A DNA stretch of 64,000 nucleotides, from contig NZ_JAAMPU010000107.1 of the NCBI RefSeq assembly GCF_012911565.1, forward strand, positions 467,800 to 531,799, given 5' to 3'. This document shows, one piece after another, positions 35,347 through 43,830 of the stretch. Position 1 is the stretch's first letter. Each line of letters opens with the position of its first letter. The stretch is from Flavobacterium silvaticum (lineage in GTDB: Bacteria > Bacteroidota > Bacteroidia > Flavobacteriales > Flavobacteriaceae). Position numbers and translations under genes: made by a program. Under the pieces are notes generated by a model, which made no database searches, was not told the origin of the DNA, and was given only the letters and a program-made list of their open reading frames with translations.

Positions 35347-36285
35347 ATGAATGTCGCTCCAACATATGATGTAATTATTGTGGGTGGAAGCCATGCAGGG
35401 CTTTCTGCGGCCATGACCTTAGGCAGATGTTTACGTAACGTATTGATTCTAGATGCAGGCTCGCCTTGCAACTTTGCATCGGAACACGCACATAATCTTT
35501 TGGGACATGATGGGGAATCGCCACAGGAAATATTGAATAAATCGCGCGAACAGGTATTAAAATATCCATCGGTAACGTATCAGCATTCAAAAGTGGAAGT
35601 GATTTCAGGAACCGATGGTGAATTTGAAGTCATATCTGACCAAGGGATATCGTTTCTGGCTTCGAAAATAATTTTAGCGACCGGAGTTTCCGATATTTTA
35701 CCGGCGATAAAAGGTATTTCTGAATGCTGGGCAAAAACGGCCATTCATTGCCCGTATTGTCATGGTTATGAAATCAAGGGCCAGAAAATCGGGATACTTT
35801 CACACGGACAGGCTGCTTTGGATATGGCGATGCTGATGAAAAACTGGAGTGCGAATTTAACCGTGCTAAGCAATACCAACGAAGATATCGGATTTGACCA
35901 GCGAAGGATTTTCCGGGAGAATGAAATTGAACTGATCGAGACAGAAATAGAAGAAGTAGCCCATTCCAACGGCATTATCAATAGCCTATCATTTACAGAT
36001 GGAACTTCCGTATCGTTCGAAGCGCTTTACATCAGGCCCGGGATAAAACAACCCGGAACTTTGGCACTCGACCTTGGCGTGGAACTGGATCATCACGGAT
36101 TCATCATCACCGATCACGCCCAAAGGACAGCTATCAAAGGGATTTTTGCTGCCGGAGATTGTTGCAACCCATCGCGTTCCATAGCACTTGCCATCGGACA
36201 GGGAAATATGGCCGGCATGTGCCTCAATCACGAATTGATCGTCGAAAAACCCAAAGAAGAATTAATTGACCGAACCCATAGTTAA
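35347..36285 (+). CDS. Thioredoxin-reductase-like NAD(P)/FAD-dependent oxidoreductase
   Basis: A 312-residue flavoprotein starting MNVAPTYDVIIVGGSHAGLSAAM, with the GGSHAG dinucleotide-binding loop at once, the normal start and length for this family. It has the redox pair CPYC in HCPYCHGYE (about residue 137), an NAD(P)-binding segment KIGILSHGQAAL and the FAD motif GIFAAGDC near the end. Members act like thioredoxin reductase but without a known partner in this window. The frame is open upstream into a lipoprotein signal; I chose this ATG because it gives the family length. The next gene starts 10 bp downstream. Confidence 0.88.
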   Translation: MNVAPTYDVIIVGGSHAGLSAAMTLGRCLRNVLILDAGSPCNFASEHAHNLLGHDGESPQEILNKSREQVLKYPSVTYQHSKVEVISGTDGEFEVISDQGISFLASKIILATGVSDILPAIKGISECWAKTAIHCPYCHGYEIKGQKIGILSHGQAALDMAMLMKNWSANLTVLSNTNEDIGFDQRRIFRENEIELIETEIEEVAHSNGIINSLSFTDGTSVSFEALYIRPGIKQPGTLALDLGVELDHHGFIITDHAQRTAIKGIFAAGDCCNPSRSIALAIGQGNMAGMCLNHELIVEKPKEELIDRTHS

Positions 36286-36295
36286 AATCACGCTC

Positions 36296-36784
36296 ATGAG
36301 AACCATATTCCTTTCAGTACTTGTTGTTTTTGTTATGACCGGATGTAAATCCAAAAAATCGGCGGTGGCTGCAAAACCAAAAAATGAAATAGAGACCAAT
36401 AAGCGTATCCCGATTTCAGAAGCCGATCCAATCCAAAAGCAACGCGCTTATGATTTTGGAACCCGAATCCTAAATGCCTGCAATACTTCGCGTTTCAGGC
36501 CATTCACTTCAAATGAAGCCACACCTGCGGTCATCAACAACATATCTGAATCAAAACTGACAAAAACCTGTCTGAAGTTCCGGCTCAAATATGGTGATTT
36601 CAAAGATTTGGATCTGCAGGAAATCATTCCAAACAAAAAAGAAGAAACTACCGTTTACCGATACAAAGCCGAATACACCAAGAAAATAGCCAATAAGGAA
36701 TTACGTGTCGTGATGAATAAAGACAACAAACTCGTCGCCATCAAGTCAACCGATTGGAAGGACAAGTACGAACCTTTGAAGTAA
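36296..36784 (+). CDS. Small lipoprotein of unknown function
   Basis: A 162-residue protein beginning MRTIFLSVLVVFVMTGCKSKK, a typical lipoprotein signal with lipobox MTGC. An upstream GTG or ATG in the same frame would overlap the preceding gene and spoil the signal. The mature part has YDFGTRILNACNTSRFRPFTSNEA and a beta-rich C-terminus, a fold class seen in small periplasmic domains, but I recognise no named family. It lies 10 bp behind the oxidoreductase, probably in one transcript, and is followed by an inverted repeat shared with the convergent gene. Confidence 0.8.
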   Translation: MRTIFLSVLVVFVMTGCKSKKSAVAAKPKNEIETNKRIPISEADPIQKQRAYDFGTRILNACNTSRFRPFTSNEATPAVINNISESKLTKTCLKFRLKYGDFKDLDLQEIIPNKKEETTVYRYKAEYTKKIANKELRVVMNKDNKLVAIKSTDWKDKYEPLK

Positions 36785-36790
36785 GAAGTT

Positions 36791-36838
36791 GATTAAAATA
36801 AGATAATAACGATGCCACTAATCGTCCTTATTTTAATC
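36791..36838. terminator. Inverted repeat between convergent genes
   Basis: GATTAAAATAAG (36791-36802) and CTTATTTTAATC (36827-36838) are exact inverted copies, 24 bp apart, between the stops of the lipoprotein gene and the convergent S1-like gene. The AT-rich stem makes it a weak, possibly bidirectional terminator. Confidence 0.5.
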
Positions 36839-36853
36839 GTTAATCATTAATTG

Positions 36854-37690
36854 TTACTTGTCAATTAAATAGATTCCGTCGTCTTTGATTTCTATCAGCC
36901 GCTGTTTGTACAAAGCGCCAATTGATTGCTTGAACGTTTTTTTACTCATCTGAAGCAATTCGCGAATGTCATCGGGCGAACTCGAATCTGTAAGACGTAA
37001 AAATCCACGACCCGATTGGAGTTTGTCGAGGATCTTTTGTGAATTCGGTTCTATTTTTTCATATCCGATAGCTTCAAGGCTCACATCGATTTTATGATCC
37101 GGACGAATATGTTTGATGAAACCCGTCATTCTGTCACCGGTGCGGATTTTATCGTTAAACACCTGATTCTGGTACAACAAGCCTTTATGTTTTTCATTGA
37201 TGATCACATTGATGCCCGCATCGGTGATATGGGAAACAATCAAATCCACTTCTTCACCTTCCTTTACCGTAAGTTCCTCGTTGCTCAGGTATTGGTTGGT
37301 TTTGCTCGTGGCAACCAATCGTTTGGACTGTTCATCGAGATACATATATACTAAGTAGCGTTTGCCCTGTTCCATCTTTCGCGCTTGTTCGCGGAACGGA
37401 ACGAACAAATCCTTTTCCATTCCCCAATCGAGGAAAGCCCCGAATTCATTGACGTAGTTGACCCGGAGCAAAGCGAATTCATATAAATAGATATACGGTT
37501 CAAGTGTCGTGGCGACTTTTCGGTGTTCGTGGTCGAGATACACAAAAACATCTACTTCCTGCAAAATTTCATATTGCAACGGCACATATTTGTTTGGCAG
37601 CAACACTTCTTCCTGACCATCGCCCAGATACAACCCTATGTTAGTTGACCGCAAAATTTTAAGCGTATTGTATTTTCCAATTTTAATCAT
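36854..37690 (-). CDS. CvfB-like S1-domain RNA-binding protein
   Basis: A 278-residue protein starting MIKIGKYNTLKILRSTNIG. It has the CvfB/YitL arrangement: three S1-type OB domains (about 1-60, 65-135 with VNEFGAFLDWGMEKDLFVPF, 140-205 with DAGINVIINEKHKGLLY) and a C-terminal winged helix (about 220-278, ELLQMSKKTFKQSIGALYKQRLI). Known relatives affect virulence gene expression post-transcriptionally. A TACTTTTG element lies only 5 bp before the ATG, so the mRNA may be almost leaderless. An in-frame upstream ATG exists but overlaps this promoter. Confidence 0.88.
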   Translation of the reverse strand: MIKIGKYNTLKILRSTNIGLYLGDGQEEVLLPNKYVPLQYEILQEVDVFVYLDHEHRKVATTLEPYIYLYEFALLRVNYVNEFGAFLDWGMEKDLFVPFREQARKMEQGKRYLVYMYLDEQSKRLVATSKTNQYLSNEELTVKEGEEVDLIVSHITDAGINVIINEKHKGLLYQNQVFNDKIRTGDRMTGFIKHIRPDHKIDVSLEAIGYEKIEPNSQKILDKLQSGRGFLRLTDSSSPDDIRELLQMSKKTFKQSIGALYKQRLIEIKDDGIYLIDK

Positions 37691-37822
37691 GGTGCAAAAG
37701 TAAGCCAAATGTGGGTTTGGATGACATCTTGAATTCAGATGCAGCGGTAAATCGAGAAAGAATCGAAAGGAAAAGTGTAGGACGCAAACCCGACTTTTAT
37801 TGGAACTTCACAAAAAAAGATT

Positions 37823-37939
37823 ATGGCCACCAAGAAAAAGTCTACCAAGAAAGATCCATGCTGGAAAGGATACGAACGCATCGGCAACAAATGGAAAAAC
37901 GGACGCGAAGTCCCGAACTGTGTTCCTAAGAAAAAATAA
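37823..37939 (+). CDS. 38-residue DPCWKGYE/VPNCVP microprotein
   Basis: A tiny gene, ATG to TAA, encoding 38 residues: a Lys-rich start (MATKKKSTKKDPCWKGYE) and then RIGNKWKNGREVPNCVPKKK. The DPCWKGYE to VPNCVP pattern is one I associate with short proteins and with domains of phage structural or hypothetical proteins, where it recurs with the two cysteines conserved. Two Cys and two Trp in so short a chain suggest a compact fold, perhaps with a disulfide or metal. Function unknown. It is overlapped by chance frames that are not conserved-looking. Confidence 0.8.
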   Translation: MATKKKSTKKDPCWKGYERIGNKWKNGREVPNCVPKKK

Positions 37940-38021
37940 GGCACTCGACTACAAGGATTCCATTGATAATCGCGTCAAACTTTCAAAATGGAAATTCTTT
38001 TGAGCTAGTAAAGTGAAAAAT

Positions 38022-38052
38022 AAAAAAGCCTCACATTTCTGCGAGGCTTTCT
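38022..38052 (-). terminator. Terminator of rpsA
   Basis: AAAGCCTC (38025-38032) and GAGGCTTT (38043-38050) form an 8-bp stem with T-run on the minus strand (A-run 38016-38027), 20 bp past the rpsA stop. Confidence 0.8.
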
Positions 38053-38070
38053 ATCATTGACAAGAAAAAA

Positions 38071-39846
38071 TTATTTCTTCTCGTTCTTCTCCATTTTGGC
38101 TTTCAATCCGGCAAGGATATCGTTATTGTCACCAAGGGTCGGAGCAGAATTACTGCTGTTGTTGCTTGCTGCAGCTTCAGCTTGTGCCTTAACCTGCTTC
38201 TCTTCTTCTTCACGGTAAGTTGCCGTGTGGGAAGCTACAACTCTCTTGAATTCCTTGTTGAACTCGATAACTTTGAAGTCGGCCACATCGCCTTTCTTCA
38301 ATTTCTTACCGTCTTCTTTATCTAAATAACGTGCTGGGACAAAAGCGACAACATCATCACCGAAATCTACGGTAGCTCCTTTGTCGACAATCTCAGCTAC
38401 AGTTCCGCTGTGGTTTGTTCCAACCGCGAAAGCTGCTTCGTGCTTATCCCAAGGGTTAGCTTGTGTCTGTTTGTGGCCAAGAGAAAGTTTGCGTCCGTCA
38501 ACATCAAGTTCAAGAACAACAACTTCCAGTTTGTCACCAACATTCACGAATTCAGATGGGTGCTTCACTTTCTTAGTCCAAGACAGGTCAGAAATGTAAA
38601 CCAATCCGTCGATTCCTTCCTCAAGCTCTACAAATACACCAAAGTTGGTGAAGTTGCGAACGATACCTGTGTGGCGTGAACCTACAGGATATTTAGCAGT
38701 GATATCAGTCCATGGGTCTGGAGTCAGTTGCTTGATACCAAGAGACATTTTGCGGTCTTCACGATCCAAAGTCAGGATTTGAGCCTCAACGACATCTCCT
38801 ACTTTCACGAAATCCTGGGCAGAGCGCAGGTGTGTAGACCAAGACATTTCACTTACGTGGATCAATCCTTCAACACCTTCGGCTACTTCAATGAACGCGC
38901 CGTAGTCAGCGATAACCACTACTTTACCTTTCACTTTGTCACCCACTTTAAGGTCGGCACTCAAAGCATCCCAAGGGTGAGCGTTAAGCTGCTTCAGACC
39001 CAATTGGATTCTTGTTTTCTCATCATCGAAATCAAGGATAACGACGTTAAGTTTCTGGTCAAGCTCCAATACTTCGCTTGGATGGTTGATACGGCTCCAG
39101 GACAAGTCAGTGATGTGGATAAGTCCGTCAACACCTCCAAGATCGATGAATACACCGTAAGAAGTAATGTTTTTAACAACGCCTTCAAGGACTTGTCCTT
39201 TTTGCAATTGTCCGATGATTTCTTTTTTCTGAACTTCGATATCAGCTTCGATAAGCGCTTTGTGCGAAACGACAACGTTCTTGAACTCATGGTTGATTTT
39301 CACCACTTTGAATTCCATAGTCTTGTTCACATAGATATCATAGTCACGGATAGGCTTCACGTCAATCTGTGAACCCGGAAGGAACGCCTCGATTCCGAAA
39401 ACGTCCACGATCATACCGCCTTTCGTACGGCATTTCACAAATCCGTTTACGATTTCGCCCGTGTCATGAGCGTTGATAACGCGATCCCATGATTTGATTG
39501 TTCTTGCTTTTCTGTGAGAAAGTACCAATTGTCCTGTCTTATCCTCGCGAACGTCGATCAAGACTTCTACTTTGTCACCAACTTTCAGGTTCGGGTTGTA
39601 ACGGAATTCGTTCAGTGAAATAACACCTTCAGATTTCGCGTTGATGTCCACGATTACGTCGCGGTCAGTCATTCTAACGACAGTTCCGTCAACTACTTCT
39701 TCCTGATCTGTTGCGATGAAGGTTTTTGAAACCAGGTCCTCGAACTCTTTCAGGTTCTTGGCGTCTACCGCGTCGATACCTTCTTCGTAGTTGTTCCAGT
39801 TAAAATTGGTCAAAAAATCTTCTTGTGTTTTCAATAATTCAGACAT
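38071..39846 (-). CDS. rpsA: 30S ribosomal protein S1
   Basis: A 591-residue protein that brings mRNA to the 30S subunit; in Bacteroidetes, which lack strong Shine-Dalgarno use, it is thought to be important for initiation. Six S1 OB repeats can be followed, the clearest being GVFIDLGGVDGLIHITDLSW, GAFIEVAEGVEGLIHVSEMSW and GVFVELEEGIDGLVYISDLSW. The N-terminal two are ribosome-binding type and the last (GATVDFGDDVVAFVPARYL) is diverged. A low-complexity Ala/Ser/Asn linker and KAKMEKNEKK tail end the protein. Monocistronic, with a 117-nt leader containing a hairpin. Confidence 0.96.
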   Translation of the reverse strand: MSELLKTQEDFLTNFNWNNYEEGIDAVDAKNLKEFEDLVSKTFIATDQEEVVDGTVVRMTDRDVIVDINAKSEGVISLNEFRYNPNLKVGDKVEVLIDVREDKTGQLVLSHRKARTIKSWDRVINAHDTGEIVNGFVKCRTKGGMIVDVFGIEAFLPGSQIDVKPIRDYDIYVNKTMEFKVVKINHEFKNVVVSHKALIEADIEVQKKEIIGQLQKGQVLEGVVKNITSYGVFIDLGGVDGLIHITDLSWSRINHPSEVLELDQKLNVVILDFDDEKTRIQLGLKQLNAHPWDALSADLKVGDKVKGKVVVIADYGAFIEVAEGVEGLIHVSEMSWSTHLRSAQDFVKVGDVVEAQILTLDREDRKMSLGIKQLTPDPWTDITAKYPVGSRHTGIVRNFTNFGVFVELEEGIDGLVYISDLSWTKKVKHPSEFVNVGDKLEVVVLELDVDGRKLSLGHKQTQANPWDKHEAAFAVGTNHSGTVAEIVDKGATVDFGDDVVAFVPARYLDKEDGKKLKKGDVADFKVIEFNKEFKRVVASHTATYREEEEKQVKAQAEAAASNNSSNSAPTLGDNNDILAGLKAKMEKNEKK

Positions 39847-39931
39847 GCTGATTTGTAAAATTTGTATCCTGTTTCCCCCGGGAATCGTAAACAGATGAAA
39901 AACAGAAGCTTGTTTTTATTTTTACAGATTG

Positions 39932-39964
39932 ACCTTTTTGCATTCCCGTGTCCGTCAAAAAGGT
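39932..39964 (-). promoter_or_regulatory. Hairpin at the 5' end of the rpsA leader
   Basis: ACCTTTTTG (39932-39940) and CAAAAAGGT (39956-39964) can pair as a 9-bp stem with a 15-nt loop at the very start of the rpsA transcript. S1 regulates its own mRNA in E. coli; this hairpin is a candidate control site, but this is inference. Confidence 0.4.
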
Positions 39965-39967
39965 GCG

Positions 39968-39997
39968 CAAAAGTACAACAAAGTTTTCAATTAACAA
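39968..39997 (-). promoter_or_regulatory. Promoter of rpsA
   Basis: On the minus strand TTG (39995-39997), exactly 19 bp, TACTTTTG (39968-39975). This is an exact match to the flavobacterial consensus and predicts a leader of about 117 nt. Confidence 0.75.
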
Positions 39998-40408
39998 TGA
40001 TCAATTAAAAATTAACAATGTCTTTACGCTCAGATTATTCACTTCGATTCTATGTGTGCAAACCCGAAAACCATAAGGGTTTAGCCCAGTTGCGTAATTT
40101 TTAATTATTCATTGTTATTGTTAATCGTTAATTATTAATTGAAGCTGTTCCCGCTGCCCGCTATTAGCTGCCTCGTTCCGTCCGGTTTTCACAGCCTGTA
40201 AAAGTAGCTTCCGTTGGTCGCTCTTTTACAGGCGTAAAAACAAGGCCGCAACATAGGCAGGCTAACCACTCGCATCGGGGCTAGAACCAATTCACTGAAT
40301 TTACATACCTTTCACTTAGGGTTTCACGCAATGAAACGGTTATATTATTAAAGCGTCACATCTGGATTTTTACTACCTTGACGCTCCCAAAACAACAGCA
40401 AATCAACC
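39998..40408. other. Intergenic region with AATTAAC repeats and the hairpin element
   Basis: It contains no gene. AATTAACAAT-type units occur at 39,984-40,020 and again, in the opposite sense, at 40,098-40,141. Between 40,151 and 40,283 lies the best copy of the dispersed hairpin element. The remainder, to the GTG of the next gene, has only a short GTTTCA/TGAAAC inverted repeat. Confidence 0.6.
40151..40283 (+). repeat. Dispersed hairpin element, copy 1
   Basis: Order: CGCTGCCCGCTATTAG (40151-40166), stem arm GCCTGTAAAAG (40194-40204), loop TAGCTTCCGTTGGTCGCT (40205-40222), arm CTTTTACAGGC (40223-40233), then CATCGGGGCTAG (40273-40284). The 11-bp stem is perfect. The loop is shared with copy 2 at 63.5 kb while the stem sequence is different. 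Confidence 0.75.
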
Positions 40409-43400
40409 GTGGATAGAATTCCTCCGGTATACCGTTACTTTTATACTGACCTATTGACTTTCCAACGGGTAAGTCTGCTATTGGTTTTAGTGCTGTTTTC
40501 TTTTTCGGGCTTTTGCGCAAATACACTTCCGCCTCAACTCATAGTTACGCATACAGACGAAACCTGTTCCGGAGCCGGAAGCATCACCTGCAATCTTCAA
40601 AATCCGGACGGCACCAACATACAGTTTAAAATATACCTGCTGCCAGATACCGTCAATCCAATATCTGTACTCAACCCGACAAACAATACCGTAAACGTCG
40701 CAACCGGAACCTATCAGGTAATCGCTTCAGAAGTCGTGGGAGGCACAACCGTAACCTATCCGGCCCAAACCGTAACCGTCGGAAATACAGCCGCCCCACT
40801 TACATTTGATGTCACGCATACCGATGCGCACTGCGGAGATGGGACCATAACCATAACGGTCACCGGAGGAACGGGGCCATTCCAGTATGAAATCCTTGAA
40901 GGAGCCGAAACATTTCCGCTGCAAACCGCAAACACCTTTACCAATTTATCCGGAGGTATCTATAAAGTACGTGTTACCGACGGCTGTGGCGCACAACTCG
41001 CCCAAACTCATATCCTTCCGGTGCATCCCGTTGACTTACTTATCGGTTCTGTTTATTTTCCAGATGCCGAACTTCCATCATGTACAACCATTAAAGCGTC
41101 CAATAATATTACCCCTCTTCATCCCGGTGACGACATGTTATATCCGCTCCAGCTAACCTATACAGTACATCCGCCGGGGGGAGTGGGACCAGACACCGTA
41201 ATCACGACTACCATTGCAGCTGGTCCCGCCGATGGTGTCATAGCACAGACCATAATTCCGTTCTGGTATGACCAGACGTACACCTACGACTTGGTTATTG
41301 TTGATCCATGCGGCGAGGTCTGGACCAAAAACAACATTTCTATTAACCAGGACATGATGGTTATTTTTGAGACGACGCCAGCCGATTGCGACGGTTATTT
41401 TTTTGGAATACGCCCTAAAAACTTCGTCAGTCCTTACACCATTACATTTACTGAAATGCCGGCCGAATTTGACCCCGTCGATTACAACTCAGGCCATCCG
41501 GGACCTTTCTACGGCGAAGTACAATCGTACGGAAACAGCACGACACCAGTTCCTTATGGTAATTACAATGTCTCCCTCACCGATGCCTGTGGACACACTG
41601 CAACCGTAACTCGCGAACTTGTAGACGTTCCGATAGAAGCTTTTGACCAACTCTCACCTCATCCCGGATGCCAGAGCAACATAAGCGACCTCGAAATTGT
41701 ATGGCCCGGCCAGGTCATTGTTAGTGTCACATTAACCATCGCGCCCTCAACCTATCCGAATGTCGGCAACCTGCCGGAAGATTTATCATCCGGCATAGTA
41801 AATCCGGGACACTTTTTTATGATAAACCTCACCGCTGGCTTATATCACTTTGATCTTGTGAACGAATGTGGCGTCACTTTTCCGTTAGATGTTACGGTAG
41901 ACGACCTAGCGGCCACTCTTCAAATGATTCCGAGCACACGTGCCGATTGCGAATTGGGCAAAGGCGGTCTTCGCATCCGCGGAACCCAATCGAGCATTGT
42001 CTCAATCACCATGACAGCCGCACCGACTGCTTTTGGCCAAACGATGCCTTTAGATGTAAGCAGTTACCTCACTATGGGTGGTGTTTTTTCTATGGGAGCT
42101 ATGCCTCCCGGGTTATACAGTTTCATAATCCTTGACAGTTGCGGTGTCACACATATTATCACAGATACACAAGTGGTTCCTTATATCGTAGACCAGAACA
42201 CTGTAACCGTAACAAAACATTGTAATTCATTTGAGGTTTTTCTGGATCATACCTCCCAGAATACGGTATCGGAAACATTCTGGCTTCAATCTTCCCTTGA
42301 CGGCGGCATTACCTGGGGACATCCGGCAACGGGAACTCCATACCCTGAAGGGACGGTCCCAAATCTGGGTAACTCGGTTGAACTCGACAATCACGATGAC
42401 AATATCAACCTCGATTTTCTGGGAACATTCCGTGTGGTAACTAGTTTCGTGGCATATGATGACGGTAATATCTCCCCCACTGCCTTCAAATTCTGCACAG
42501 AAGTCCTCGATACTTTTGACCATGATGGCCATGTTGAAATACTTGACGTAGTAAAACTGACCTGCGATGGCGCACTTTCGAGTGTAAAAGTTATTGCAGA
42601 TGGAGTTGCGCCGTTCACATACAGCATTATCGAAAAAAACGGAGCTCCTTTTTATTTCGATAACGGAAACAATGATACATTCACTAACCTTGAACCTGCC
42701 ATCTATACATTCTCGGCCCAACAAGCCTGTGGTGATACCGATCCGTATGTGGTAGATATTGCCAGCCTGCCTTCTTTGGTCGAAGCCTATCCACCACAAC
42801 CCTATTTATACAGTTGTGAAAACCCTGCAGATGATGAAACCGGAACTTTCGATTTATCATCCCAGGACAGCTTTATTTTAGGTACGCAAGATGCTTCGTT
42901 GTTCAACATAACGTATCATCTTTCACAAGCCGATGCGGATTCCGGTGACAATCCTTTACCAACTTCCTATACCGGACAAAGCGGAACTCTTTACGGCCGT
43001 ATCGCTTTTACAGGCGGAAGCTGTTATAAGACGGTTTCGTTTGATTTAATGGTGCATCCGATTCCTGAACTTGGCTTTTTGACACAAATCGGATTATGTC
43101 CGGGTGAAGGTAAAACACTGACAGCAACTCCTGGATACGACAGTTATTTGTGGTCAAACGGCGACACCGGCAACAGTATTTATGTAGATGAACCTGGAAC
43201 GTATTCTTTGACCATTACCAAAAACAATCCACTGCCTTCAACCGTTCCGTTTTGTACGGCAACTTATGATATTGTCGTCGATCCGCAGCCGATTCCATCG
43301 ATAAGCGAAATCCGTATCAGCGACTGGACCGACCATGACAATTCGATTACCATCATCCTGGATAATCCGCAAAATGTCGGATTTGAATTTTCCATAGATG

Positions 43401-43768
43401 GAAATACATGGCAATCCTCAAATGTTTTCGAAGGCCTGTATCCGGGAGCTTATACGGTACAGGTGCGGGATACATCTGGTTGCGGCGAAGATTTCCGGAC
43501 CGTCAATTTACTTATGTATCCTAAATTCTTCACCCCGAACGGCGACGGATACAACGATTACTGGAAAGTGAAATTCTCGAATCTCGAACCGGGTCTGCAG
43601 ACGTTTATTTTTGACCGGTATGGAAAATTCCTCAAACAATTGGGTTACGATTCAGAAGGCTGGGACGGAACTTACGTTGGCCATCAATTGCCTTCAACCG
43701 ACTATTGGTTTTTAGTAAAACGAGCTGACGGAAGGGAATTTCGCGGGCATTTTACGATGAAGAGGTAG
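40409..43768 (+). CDS. Secreted T9SS type B protein (gliding-motility C-terminal domain)
   Basis: A 1119-residue protein starting at GTG. A hydrophobic signal (VSLLLVLVLFSFSGFCANT) follows a 20-residue n-region. The middle consists of SprB-type beta-sandwich repeats, for example THTDETCSGAGSITC, THTDAHCGDGTITITVTGGTGPFQYEI, and TLTATPGYDSYLWSNGDTG, an Ig-like module found in gliding adhesins. The last 90 residues (YPKFFTPNGDGYNDYWKVKF to FRGHFTMKR) are the type B T9SS sorting domain. It is not followed by its own porP/sprF gene, so it should rely on one elsewhere, perhaps the one at 23 kb. Confidence 0.9.
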   Translation: MDRIPPVYRYFYTDLLTFQRVSLLLVLVLFSFSGFCANTLPPQLIVTHTDETCSGAGSITCNLQNPDGTNIQFKIYLLPDTVNPISVLNPTNNTVNVATGTYQVIASEVVGGTTVTYPAQTVTVGNTAAPLTFDVTHTDAHCGDGTITITVTGGTGPFQYEILEGAETFPLQTANTFTNLSGGIYKVRVTDGCGAQLAQTHILPVHPVDLLIGSVYFPDAELPSCTTIKASNNITPLHPGDDMLYPLQLTYTVHPPGGVGPDTVITTTIAAGPADGVIAQTIIPFWYDQTYTYDLVIVDPCGEVWTKNNISINQDMMVIFETTPADCDGYFFGIRPKNFVSPYTITFTEMPAEFDPVDYNSGHPGPFYGEVQSYGNSTTPVPYGNYNVSLTDACGHTATVTRELVDVPIEAFDQLSPHPGCQSNISDLEIVWPGQVIVSVTLTIAPSTYPNVGNLPEDLSSGIVNPGHFFMINLTAGLYHFDLVNECGVTFPLDVTVDDLAATLQMIPSTRADCELGKGGLRIRGTQSSIVSITMTAAPTAFGQTMPLDVSSYLTMGGVFSMGAMPPGLYSFIILDSCGVTHIITDTQVVPYIVDQNTVTVTKHCNSFEVFLDHTSQNTVSETFWLQSSLDGGITWGHPATGTPYPEGTVPNLGNSVELDNHDDNINLDFLGTFRVVTSFVAYDDGNISPTAFKFCTEVLDTFDHDGHVEILDVVKLTCDGALSSVKVIADGVAPFTYSIIEKNGAPFYFDNGNNDTFTNLEPAIYTFSAQQACGDTDPYVVDIASLPSLVEAYPPQPYLYSCENPADDETGTFDLSSQDSFILGTQDASLFNITYHLSQADADSGDNPLPTSYTGQSGTLYGRIAFTGGSCYKTVSFDLMVHPIPELGFLTQIGLCPGEGKTLTATPGYDSYLWSNGDTGNSIYVDEPGTYSLTITKNNPLPSTVPFCTATYDIVVDPQPIPSISEIRISDWTDHDNSITIILDNPQNVGFEFSIDGNTWQSSNVFEGLYPGAYTVQVRDTSGCGEDFRTVNLLMYPKFFTPNGDGYNDYWKVKFSNLEPGLQTFIFDRYGKFLKQLGYDSEGWDGTYVGHQLPSTDYWFLVKRADGREFRGHFTMKR

Positions 43769-43798
43769 TTAATAACAGATAACTGTTAAAACAATATG

Positions 43799-43813
43799 CC
43801 TCAAAATTTGAGG
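43799..43813. terminator. Short palindrome between convergent genes
   Basis: CCTCAAAATTTGAGG is a 7-bp inverted repeat around one base, lying between the type B gene and the convergent transporter gene. It lacks a T-run; terminator function is uncertain. Confidence 0.35.
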
Positions 43814-43830
43814 AATAGTTCCGGCATGAA

